Below, piece by piece: positions 31,404-39,169 of a stretch of 64,000 nucleotides of DNA. The position numbers and the translations under genes were made by a program. Source of the DNA: Poriferisodalis sp965221945 (GTDB lineage: Bacteria > Actinomycetota > Acidimicrobiia > Acidimicrobiales > Poriferisodalaceae). The stretch covers positions 2,294,001 to 2,358,000 of the forward strand of contig NZ_OZ244925.1 of the NCBI RefSeq assembly GCF_965221945.1, given 5' to 3'. Under the pieces are notes generated by a model that was given only the letters and a program-made list of their open reading frames with translations, made no database searches and was not told the DNA's origin. The number at the start of each line of letters is the position of its first letter. Position 1 is the first letter of the stretch.

Positions 31404-32392
31404 GGCGAGGAGACGATGCTCTGGCGACGATCTCTCTCGTCAGCCGCCTGTGTGCCGACGGAGTGCAGCCGCTGAAGGCATCGGAGTTCTGGAAGCTGTC
31501 AGCTCGCTTGGGCAGCGGACCGAGTTGCCTGCGGGGAATGAATGTCGACGACCTCGCAGCGGCGCACGACTTCATCGGCGACTTCGCGCAGCGCATCGGT
31601 GCTCTGATGGGCCGAGCCACGGCACTCGCGTTCGAGTTGGAGCGACTCGAGCAGTCGGGTATCCGAACGCTCACCCCGTTCGACCAGCACTACCCGACAC
31701 GCTGGCCCGAGCGCCTCGGGCCCAAGGCGCCGCCCTTGCTCTATGCGGCGGGAGCGACCGAACTGCTCGACACCGCCGGTCTCGGAGTCGTGGGCAGCCG
31801 CGACGTAAGTCCCACCGGCGCCGAGGTCGCCATCGAGGCTGCGAAGTGCGCAGTCGTCCGCAACATTCCGCTCGTTTCGGGCGGGGCTCGAGGCGTCGAT
31901 CAGCTCGCAATGAATGCGGCACTGGATTCGGGAGGCGCAGTTGTGGGTGTGCTGGCGGACTCGCTGTCACGCAGGCTCCGCGACGCCGACATCCGCGCAG
32001 CGATTCATGATGGACGAGCCGTCATGTGTGCGCCGTACAGCCCCGACGCCGGCTTCAGCGCCGGCAACGCAATGGGACGCAACAAGCTCATCTATGCCCA
32101 GGCCGACGTCACGCTTGTGGTCGCGAGCGACCAGGGCTCAGGCGGCACCTGGACGGGCGCAACCGAGGCACTCGACCGCCGATTCGGCCGGGTCGCGGTC
32201 TGGCGAGGACCCGGCGAAGGCCCGGGCAACGAGGGCCTCGAACGACGCGGTGCCGTGCCTATCTCCGAAATCGAACAGCTCGACACCTTGCTCAACGGTG
32301 GTGACGTTGACTCCAACATCGACGCGCCCCCACCCGTCGCCTGTCCAGAGCAGGGAACGCTCTTCGACGGTGCGAGACCGGCATCGATATAG
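31400..32392 (+). CDS. DprA/Smf-like Rossmann-fold protein
   Basis: 330 residues from the GTG at 31400 that overlaps the helicase stop (GTGA). The DprA-type Rossmann core is seen in LGVVGSRDVSPTG (about 128), LVSGGARGVDQLAMNAAL (about 157) and GNAMGRNKLIYAQADVTLVV. DprA loads RecA on incoming DNA, and related LOG-fold proteins bind nucleotides. There are no other competence genes nearby, so co-option with the RecQ-PRTase fusion in a DNA-processing or defence unit is the inference. The N-terminal 100 residues are helical, as in the SAM-like domain of DprA. Confidence 0.8.
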   Translation: MRRGDDALATISLVSRLCADGVQPLKASEFWKLSARLGSGPSCLRGMNVDDLAAAHDFIGDFAQRIGALMGRATALAFELERLEQSGIRTLTPFDQHYPTRWPERLGPKAPPLLYAAGATELLDTAGLGVVGSRDVSPTGAEVAIEAAKCAVVRNIPLVSGGARGVDQLAMNAALDSGGAVVGVLADSLSRRLRDADIRAAIHDGRAVMCAPYSPDAGFSAGNAMGRNKLIYAQADVTLVVASDQGSGGTWTGATEALDRRFGRVAVWRGPGEGPGNEGLERRGAVPISEIEQLDTLLNGGDVDSNIDAPPPVACPEQGTLFDGARPASI

Positions 32393-32416
32393 AACTCGTC
32401 GCTCTTGCCGAAGTCG

Positions 32417-32515
32417 CTAGCGCGGCGGGCACCCGGGACTCGGTGGAGCCGACGAGGACCTGGTGGTGGGATTCCACGTCGCCTCGGTCCACTCGATGTT
32501 CGTGCGCTCGCTCAT
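32417..32515 (-). pseudogene. DUF5131 (Gp37/Gp68-like) 5' remnant
   Basis: The ATG at 32515, two bases after the hsdM stop, starts MSERTNIEWTEATWNPTT, the hallmark N-terminus of the phage Gp37/Gp68 (DUF5131) family. A PGC follows as if from the usual Cys motif, but the frame ends after 32 codons. It is the truncated start of a gene once co-transcribed with hsdM. Confidence 0.7.
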
Positions 32516-32517
32516 GA

Positions 32518-33957
32518 TCACTTCGCTTCGGCCGTCGTGGCGAGGCTGTCGGCAAGCGCTTGGATCTCGGCGAGGGCGGCTTCGAGGTCTTCGGCGATCT
32601 CGGCGGCGAGGACGTCCGGGGGTGGCAGGTCGTCTGCGTCCTCGAGACTCTCGTCTCGGAGCCAAAACAGATCCAGGCTGACCTTATCGCGAGCCATTAG
32701 CTCGTCGTAGGTGTAGCGCTTGAACCGCTCGGACTCCTTGCGCTTGTGGCGAGCGTCGGCCCGGTAGCAGGCAACGAAGTCGTCCAGGTCGACCCTGGTG
32801 AGCGGGTTCTGCTTGAGGGTGAAGTGCCTATTGGTGCGCAAGTCGTACACCCATAGCTCGCGGGTCCACGGGTCCTCGGCGCCCTCGCGGCGGCGGAAGA
32901 ACAGCACGTTGGCCTTCACACCCTGGGCATAGAAGATCCCGGTCGGCAGCCGCAGCAAGGTGTGGACCTCGCAGTCGTGCAGCAGCCGCCGGCGAATCGT
33001 TTCGCCAGCGCCCGCCTCGAACAGCACGTTGTCGGGCACCACCACTGCCGCATCCCCGCCGATCTTGAGCAGGCTCACGACATGCTGGACGAAGTTGAGC
33101 TGCTTGTTGCGGGTCGTCGCCCAGAAGTCCTCCCGCTCATAGCTGTCCGACGACGACCGGCCGAACGGCGGGTTGGTCAGCACCATGTCGAAGGGCTTGC
33201 CGGGCGGGTCCCGCAGGGCGTCGTCCACAACGATCGGCGAGTCCGACTCGGGGCTCTCGATGCCGTGCAGCAACATGTTCATAGCGCACAGACGCGCAGG
33301 CAGATCGGCGATCTCCCAACCCGTGAACGCACCCGAGCGCAGGTGAGCGACCTGGTCGGGTTCCAGATGCGGGAACCGCTCGACAATCGACCGATACGCG
33401 CCCAGGAAGAACCCGCCGGTGCCACATGCAGGGTCGCAGATGCGGTGGTCGGGCTCGGGCGCCATCACATCGACGATGGCGTTGATGAGCGCCCGCGGCG
33501 TGAAGTACTGACCCGCTCCCCTGGCGCCCTCCTGCGCGGTCTTCTCGATCAGACCCTCGTACGCGTCGCCCTTGAGATCAGCGTCGTAGCTCATCCACTC
33601 GTGCCGGTCGATGAACTCCTTGATGAGCTGTTCCAGCTTGGCCGGCGTCTGGATGCGGTTGCGGGCCTTGTGGAACACCACGCCCAGCATGTCCTCGCTG
33701 GTGCCCAGCTCCGCCAAGCACTCGCTGTAGTGGGCTTCGAGCTCCGCTCCCGACCGGTTCAGCAACGACTGCCAGTCGTACTCGACGGGAACGATGCGGT
33801 CGCCTCCGAGCATCACGTACTGCTCATCGGCCATCTTGAGGAACAGCAGGTACGTGAGCTGCTCCAGGTAGTCGCCGTAGGACAGGCCGTCGTCACGCAG
33901 CACATCGCAGAAGTCCCACAGCTTCTGCACCAACGCCTTCGGGTCGTGTGCGGGCAT
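32518..33957 (-). CDS. hsdM: type I restriction-modification DNA methyltransferase subunit
   Basis: 479 residues. HsdM transfers a methyl group from SAM to adenine N6 and is needed for both modification and restriction. The N-terminal four-helix region is followed by the SAM motif DPACGTGGFFLGAY (about 178) and catalytic NPPFGRSS (about 261). HsdS and HsdR, which it must work with, lie 8 kb and 10 kb away on the same strand, separated by plus-strand genes; no specificity gene is adjacent. The gene itself looks intact. Confidence 0.93.
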   Translation of the reverse strand: MPAHDPKALVQKLWDFCDVLRDDGLSYGDYLEQLTYLLFLKMADEQYVMLGGDRIVPVEYDWQSLLNRSGAELEAHYSECLAELGTSEDMLGVVFHKARNRIQTPAKLEQLIKEFIDRHEWMSYDADLKGDAYEGLIEKTAQEGARGAGQYFTPRALINAIVDVMAPEPDHRICDPACGTGGFFLGAYRSIVERFPHLEPDQVAHLRSGAFTGWEIADLPARLCAMNMLLHGIESPESDSPIVVDDALRDPPGKPFDMVLTNPPFGRSSSDSYEREDFWATTRNKQLNFVQHVVSLLKIGGDAAVVVPDNVLFEAGAGETIRRRLLHDCEVHTLLRLPTGIFYAQGVKANVLFFRRREGAEDPWTRELWVYDLRTNRHFTLKQNPLTRVDLDDFVACYRADARHKRKESERFKRYTYDELMARDKVSLDLFWLRDESLEDADDLPPPDVLAAEIAEDLEAALAEIQALADSLATTAEAK

Positions 33958-34266
33958 TAGCTCACGCTATGCCGCGAGGCCAGTCAGCGAAGCATTCACC
34001 GGCGAAGCGCCTTGTGCCCCCAGGAGCCAGCAAGCTCAGGTCACGCGACACCAATGCGCAACGGTCGGCGAAATCGGCTTCGGTACGCGGAGCGCACAGG
34101 TCTACGCTGCGGTGTCCATCGACGGCACCGACTGGAGCGAACACATCCCGAGAGTCGGATTGAGCAGGTCGAGGACAACTCTGCGGCGGTCTGCGCTACA
34201 GTCTGGTCACTGCTCCCCGCCTTCCCGGTTCTCCGGGAATGGCGGGGCATATTCGTTTCGGGGTGG
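33958..34266. other. intergenic region between hsdM and NYN gene
   Basis: About 309 bases with no convincing gene. It separates divergent hsdM and NYN genes and should hold both promoters. No clear operator or repeat was seen. Confidence 0.5.
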
Positions 34267-34902
34267 ATGATGGCGACGCGGGTGGAGCTGTTCGTGGACT
34301 ACGAGAACGTTCGTCACGGCGCTCGGGAAGTGTTCGGTGATCCCCGCAGGGCTCCATCGTTGTTTGGGCATGTGTTGCCGCAACGCTTGGGGGTGTTGGT
34401 CACACAGCTCGGAGAGGCAGTGGATCCCGACCGGGAACTCACGGGCGTGACGGTGTACCGAGGCCGGCCTGGGCCCAAGAGCGGCCCCAAGCGACAGTCG
34501 GAGTTCGCACGGCGGGTCGCGGCCTGGGAGGCTCAGCCGTTGGTGAGCGTCAAGACCCGCCCGCTGCGGTACCACGTCGCAGGGCGCGACGACGCCGGAC
34601 GGGCAGTGGCATGGCGGCCCCAGGAGAAGGGCATCGATGTTCTCATGGCACTCGACATCGCTATAGGCGCACGCGACGACCTGTACGACGTGGCGGTGGT
34701 GGCGTCCGAGGACAGCGACCTCGTGCCCGCAGTCGAGGCAGCGCTGGATGCCGGTAAGCGAGTTGAGACAGCGATGTGGTGGAGTCCCGCTGAGCCGCGA
34801 CGGCGGCTGCGAGTGCCTGGCCACAACGTGTGGAACCACAAGCTTGACGAGCGCCGGTTCGCCCACCTACGCGACGACACCGACTACTTGGCACTGTCCT
34901 GA
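34267..34902 (+). CDS. NYN-domain (PIN-like) nuclease family protein
   Basis: 211 residues from the first of two adjacent ATGs at 34267, preceded by GGGGTGG. NYN domains share the PIN fold and cut or bind RNA. Asp11 in LFVDYENV, GIDVLMALDIAIGARDD (Asp residues about 125-140) and SEDSDLVPAVEAAL (about 147-160) make up the acidic active site. It is alone on the plus strand between hsdM and the GNAT-PIN gene; a defence role is suggested only by location. Confidence 0.85.
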   Translation: MMATRVELFVDYENVRHGAREVFGDPRRAPSLFGHVLPQRLGVLVTQLGEAVDPDRELTGVTVYRGRPGPKSGPKRQSEFARRVAAWEAQPLVSVKTRPLRYHVAGRDDAGRAVAWRPQEKGIDVLMALDIAIGARDDLYDVAVVASEDSDLVPAVEAALDAGKRVETAMWWSPAEPRRRLRVPGHNVWNHKLDERRFAHLRDDTDYLALS

Positions 34903-35332
34903 ACGGCCCAGCGTGGCCACGTAAGGGCGCAAATGATCAGCCCGACCGACTACGAACTAGCCGACACCAGCTAACCGACCTTCCACAATTTGGGGGGAAG
35001 CCCGGGGCGCCAGCGGCTGCGACTCGATTTGACGTGGCGGTACGAGATGCAGCTGCGCGATGGTCGCGCGCGAGCGCATGCAAGGCGTGGATGGTCCTCG
35101 AAATAGCGTCGGGAGGTTGCTCGCCGGACGATGTCTGCGTCAACAGCGTGAGCGTCCAACTCACAGGCAAGGCGACCGAGAGGCGGGCAACGAGCGACAC
35201 TTCCGAGCCTCCCCGGTGCGGCCTCAAGTCGGGAATCGGAAGCGAGCCAGACAATCCCCGCAGCGCTCACGATCATGCATGCAACAATGCCCCGTGGCGC
35301 ATTCGACGTGAGTAGCGCACTTTAGGAGTGGC
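34903..35332. other. gene-free stretch before GNAT-PIN gene
   Basis: About 430 bases without a frame that resembles a real protein. A TTTAGGAGTGGC ribosome-binding site lies at its right end ahead of the next gene. No repeat, terminator or RNA gene was recognised. Confidence 0.5.
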
Positions 35333-37384
35333 GTGACCCAGGCATCGCGGATCGAGCCGGTGCAGGCGAACGGCCCGCTTTATGACCAAGTCGTTGCGCT
35401 TGGCGACGCCAACAGTGCGACGCTCGGACACCTGCCGTACGCGGTGTTCGAGGAAGCGGCTACGTCAGGCTGCCTTCTGGCCGCAACGAGAAACGGCGAG
35501 GTCGTCGGCTACGCGTTGTTCGCGCTGCGGTCCCGCCGCTTCGAAGTGTCGCTCACGCACCTCTGCGTCCGCAACAGCGAGAGGGGCCAAGGCACGTCGC
35601 GCCGCTTGGTTGACGACATCGCCCGAAGACACGCAGATCGCCGAGGGATTCGGCTTCGCTGCAGGGTGGACTATCCCGCGCATCACATGTGGCCCCGGCT
35701 CGGTTTCGAACATTGGAGTCGACGACCGGGACGCAGCCACGCCGGACACGAACTCGCCACCTGGTGGCGACCTCTCGCCGACTTGTCGCTCTTCGACTCA
35801 GTCGTGCAACTCCCCGAAGCGGAGACTGTTGACGATCGCTTGGTGGCGGCACTCGACACCAACATCATTCTCGACTTGCTGGAGGGACGAAATCGGGACG
35901 CCTCGCTCGGACTGGCTGCGGATTGGATGCACGACCACGCCCAGCTCGTCGTCACAGCGCAAGTGAGCAGTGAGCTTCGTTCTGGCAAGGGCAACGCCGC
36001 GACAGCACGGCCAAGCACGGGACGCCCCGAGTTCAGCGAACTTCGGGCAAACGACGATGCAGTCAACGAGTCGTATGCGAGCCTGCGAACCGCTGACGAG
36101 TTGTCGACTAACCAAGACGACGATCTGCGAATCGTCGCTGAGACCGCAGCCGGCGGGGCGACGCATCTCATCAGCCGAGACGAGGCCCTGCTGAGGTCGG
36201 CAGAGACCATCCAGCGCCTCACGGGGATAGTGGTGCTGCGACCAGCGGATTTCTTGCTGGCGCTCCAAGCCGACTCCTCAACCGCGTTCGAACCGGAGTT
36301 CATCAAGACTTCAGAGTTCGCCATGCGGCGGTCCGCCAGCTTGCCGACCGTTGACGTGCTCGCTCGCTTCACCAACCAGACACAGAGCGAACGCGCCTGG
36401 GGCCTGCGTGAGCAGCTCGCTCGCACCATCGGCCATCCGGAGGGCCGCATCGAAGAAGTCACGGCCTCCGGCATCCCTTGGGTGCTGGCTGCCTACCTTC
36501 CCGCCGAGGACTCGCTGCACGTCAGCTCCCTGCGCTCGCTCGGGGAGCGCAGGGCCTACAGCTTGCTGCGTCAGCTCATCCATACGCTGCGGCAACGCGC
36601 CATAGCGGCTGGCGTGGCACACATCGAGATCACCGACGATGTCACCCAAGGGGTCGGCCGTGCGCTGCTCGACGAAGGATTCGCCATCAGCGAAGGCATT
36701 TGGAGGGCCGACGTATCGCTGCAGGTGATCGGATGCGATGACCCGCTTCCAGCCGAATTCGGCTCAGCCGACGTATCGAGGGTCTCGTTGCCGGCACCGC
36801 TGATCAGTCGTATCGAGCTGGAGCGCTGGCCATTCAAGCTGTTCACCGGCACGGTACCGTGCCACATCGTGCCCATTCAGCCCAGTTACGGCGAAACCTT
36901 GCTCGGGTATCAGGACGCCCAGATGAAGCTCATCGAGACGGCGCCGGAGGCCGCCACAGCGAGAGAGAACGCCTACTACATGGCGCGGCGACCGGGGCTT
37001 CAGGCACCGGCGCGCATCCTGTGGTTGGTGACCGGAGACGGACCGAGCGCCGGTGTGCGGGCGATGTCGTGGCTCGACGAGGTGGACACGGGAACTCCTG
37101 AGCGCCTGCACAGCAGGCACGCCCGCCGCGGCGTGTTCGACCGCGGGCAGGTGCTCGAGCGTGCGACGCGCGGCCCTGACGGATCACGTGCTGCCACCGT
37201 GCTGCTGTTCAGCCGGACAGACGTCTTCAGCGAAGCCGTCAGCGCCGAGCGTGCTCGCGAGCTGTGCCCTGACGACATCTGGGAACAGGGATTCGGCGTG
37301 ACGGCGAGAGCAGTGAGCGAGCGCACTGCCGAGGCGCTGTACCGCGAGGGCATGGGCCTGCACCGTCAGACGCACGATGGCTGA
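35333..37384 (+). CDS. multidomain protein: GNAT, PIN nuclease, second GNAT-like and C-terminal domain
   Basis: 683 residues from a GTG with AGGAG seven bases upstream. Residues 1-140 are a GNAT acetyltransferase (LTHLCVRNSERGQGTSRRLV is the acetyl-CoA loop). Residues about 168-305 are a PIN domain with Asp in ALDTNIILDLL, then DDDLRIVAETAAGG and SRDEALL. A second GNAT-like segment (RALLDEGFAISEGIW, about 440) and a 220-residue C-terminal domain follow; the latter, with RILWLVTGDG and GVFDRGQVLE, may be a PUA/ASCH-like RNA-binding fold. It overlaps the ASCH gene by eight bases. Combination of RNase, acetyltransferase and RNA-binding parts suggests an RNA-targeting effector. Confidence 0.7.
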   Translation: MTQASRIEPVQANGPLYDQVVALGDANSATLGHLPYAVFEEAATSGCLLAATRNGEVVGYALFALRSRRFEVSLTHLCVRNSERGQGTSRRLVDDIARRHADRRGIRLRCRVDYPAHHMWPRLGFEHWSRRPGRSHAGHELATWWRPLADLSLFDSVVQLPEAETVDDRLVAALDTNIILDLLEGRNRDASLGLAADWMHDHAQLVVTAQVSSELRSGKGNAATARPSTGRPEFSELRANDDAVNESYASLRTADELSTNQDDDLRIVAETAAGGATHLISRDEALLRSAETIQRLTGIVVLRPADFLLALQADSSTAFEPEFIKTSEFAMRRSASLPTVDVLARFTNQTQSERAWGLREQLARTIGHPEGRIEEVTASGIPWVLAAYLPAEDSLHVSSLRSLGERRAYSLLRQLIHTLRQRAIAAGVAHIEITDDVTQGVGRALLDEGFAISEGIWRADVSLQVIGCDDPLPAEFGSADVSRVSLPAPLISRIELERWPFKLFTGTVPCHIVPIQPSYGETLLGYQDAQMKLIETAPEAATARENAYYMARRPGLQAPARILWLVTGDGPSAGVRAMSWLDEVDTGTPERLHSRHARRGVFDRGQVLERATRGPDGSRAATVLLFSRTDVFSEAVSAERARELCPDDIWEQGFGVTARAVSERTAEALYREGMGLHRQTHDG

Positions 37385-37820
37385 ACCCCGCCTCGACCCA
37401 ACGCGTGCGCTGGTGCTCTCGCTGAAGCCAAGATTTGCCGAAGCCATCCTCGCCGGGAATAAGACGGTCGAGTTGCGCAGAATCATGCCACGCATCACGA
37501 TCCCGACACTCGCCCTGCTGTACGCATCAGGCCCAGAACGCTCGCTGGTCGGCACCTGCATCGTGCATAGCGTCGCCCGGCTCCCTGCCGACGAACTCTG
37601 GCGACGACACGGCGCCAAGACCGCGCTCTCCAGACCCGAGTTCGATGCCTATCTCTCTGGCCGGGACGAAGGCGTGGCGCTGTTCCTTGAGCAGCCCGAC
37701 AGACTGCCCGCGCCCATCCCGTTGCAAGCGCTTCGTCGAGCCGACAACTTCCGGCCCCCCCAAAGCCTCGCCTACGTCCGCCACGAGCAACGCAAGCGCC
37801 TCGTCATGGCCTTGCAGTAG
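37377..37820 (+). CDS. ASCH-domain protein
   Basis: 147 residues. ASCH domains are PUA-like folds that bind RNA or modified nucleotides. The N-terminal LSLKPRFAEAILAGNKTVELRR is the standard ASCH opening (start strand and the conserved Lys-x-x-Glu-x-Arg region), and GTCIVHSVARLPADELWRRH follows. It starts inside the end of the GNAT-PIN gene (8-base overlap), so the two are translated together and probably work together. Confidence 0.82.
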   Translation: MAEPRLDPTRALVLSLKPRFAEAILAGNKTVELRRIMPRITIPTLALLYASGPERSLVGTCIVHSVARLPADELWRRHGAKTALSRPEFDAYLSGRDEGVALFLEQPDRLPAPIPLQALRRADNFRPPQSLAYVRHEQRKRLVMALQ

Positions 37821-37952
37821 TCCCGAACGAGGCTCGTCGACATTCGCCCCTGGTGACGGGGACCCGATAGTTGGCCCAGTCCCGGGCCTGGGACGAAGAG
37901 CTCTTGATCACGCGCCGATGCCGTCAGGGGCCGCCGGCTGAGCGATTGTGGT

Positions 37953-37995
37953 GACATGTCGCACACATCACACTGTTCGACATGTGCGATGTGTG
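37953..37995. promoter_or_regulatory. inverted and direct repeats upstream of DNA methyltransferase gene
   Basis: CACACATC (37962-37969) and GATGTGTG (37988-37995) form an 8-bp perfect inverted repeat; GACATGT occurs twice (37953 and 37979). They lie 74-116 bases before the methyltransferase start. They could be an operator for expression control of the modification gene or a transcript hairpin. Confidence 0.5.
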
Positions 37996-38068
37996 ATGCT
38001 CCACGACTCGGTCCCAGAGACTCGACAATCGAATCAGCTCCGAAGTGCGCTAGCGCTAGCTTGACGAT

Positions 38069-39169
38069 GTGCGTGGCGAGGCGAGGGAACCTGTGGTCAA
38101 GGCCGCTGAACTCACGGCAGTCGACCTCTTCGCCGGGGCGGGCGGCTCGACACAGGGATTGACCGACGCCAGGTTCCGCGTCGTGGGCGCGATCGAGAAC
38201 GACGAGATCGCGGCAAGCACGCTGTCGGACAACCATCCGAACGTGTTGGTCACGACCGACGACATTGCCGAAGTGTGTCCCAAGGAGTTTCGGGAACGGC
38301 TCGGACTCGACCGTTCCGAGCTGACGCTGCTCACGGCCTGCCCGCCTTGTCAAGGCTTCTCATCGCTGGGTTCGCGAGACAGCGATGACGAGCGAAACGG
38401 GTTGATTCGCGAGGTGTGGCGCTTCGCGGCAGAGATGCTGCCGTCAGCCATCTTGATCGAGAACGTGCCCGGCCTGGCCCGCGACCCTCGCTGGAACGAA
38501 CTGCGCGACATCGCCACTGGGCACGGCTACAGCTTCGGCTCATGGACCGTCAATGCCACAGACTTCGGGGTTCCGCAGCGACGTCGGCGGCTCATCGGCA
38601 TCGCGGTGCGGCGTCCCAGCCTCGATTTCCCTGTTGCCTTGCAGGACCTGCTGCCGATGTCGTTCGCGCTCGCACCGCCGCACGCGAGCGACGTGATCGC
38701 GCAAGCCGGCGACATCGCGACTACCACAGACCCGTTGCATCGAGCACGCACGCCGACGCCCCAGGTCCTCGAACGCATCCGCCAGATCCCCGCTGGCGGC
38801 GACCACTTCGACCTGCCCGACGATCTGCAACTCGACTGCCACAAGCGGCTGCGCGACTCCGGCAGGTCAGCGGCCACCGGCCCCTACAGCCGCATCCCGA
38901 TGACCGGCCCCGCTCCCACCATGACGACGCGCTGCACGACACCGTCATGCGGCCGCTTCCTGCACCCGACCGAGCACCGTGCGATCAGCCTCCGCGAAGC
39001 CGCCCTGCTCCAGACCTTCCCCGCCAGCTATCAGTTCTGCGGCACCCACGAGTCCATGGAACGCCAGATTGGCAACGCCGTCCCCGTCCGCCTCGCCCAC
39101 GCCCTCGGCCTCGCGGTCCATCAATTGCTGGCAACGGCACAGGAGGCCGAGAACCGTGAACGACGCTGA
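38069..39169 (+). CDS. DNA (cytosine-5-)-methyltransferase
   Basis: 366 residues. Motif I DLFAGAGGSTQGL (about 15-27), catalytic motif IV ACPPCQGFSS (Cys near 93), motif VI IENVPGL (about 130), motif VIII PQRRRRLIGIA, and motif X IGNAVPVRLAHALG are all present, so it should methylate cytosine C5. The target-recognition region lies between VIII and IX (about 185-300). Start is the GTG at 38069; a GTG at 38093 is possible. Its end overlaps the GHKL ATPase gene by 14 bases, suggesting the pair is a restriction-modification unit distinct from the type I locus. Confidence 0.93.
   Translation: MRGEAREPVVKAAELTAVDLFAGAGGSTQGLTDARFRVVGAIENDEIAASTLSDNHPNVLVTTDDIAEVCPKEFRERLGLDRSELTLLTACPPCQGFSSLGSRDSDDERNGLIREVWRFAAEMLPSAILIENVPGLARDPRWNELRDIATGHGYSFGSWTVNATDFGVPQRRRRLIGIAVRRPSLDFPVALQDLLPMSFALAPPHASDVIAQAGDIATTTDPLHRARTPTPQVLERIRQIPAGGDHFDLPDDLQLDCHKRLRDSGRSAATGPYSRIPMTGPAPTMTTRCTTPSCGRFLHPTEHRAISLREAALLQTFPASYQFCGTHESMERQIGNAVPVRLAHALGLAVHQLLATAQEAENRERR

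Noticed and set aside
31400..32392. The DprA-like gene as part of a natural competence operon
   Set aside because: No comEA, comEC or other uptake gene is present and its coupled neighbour is a helicase fusion.
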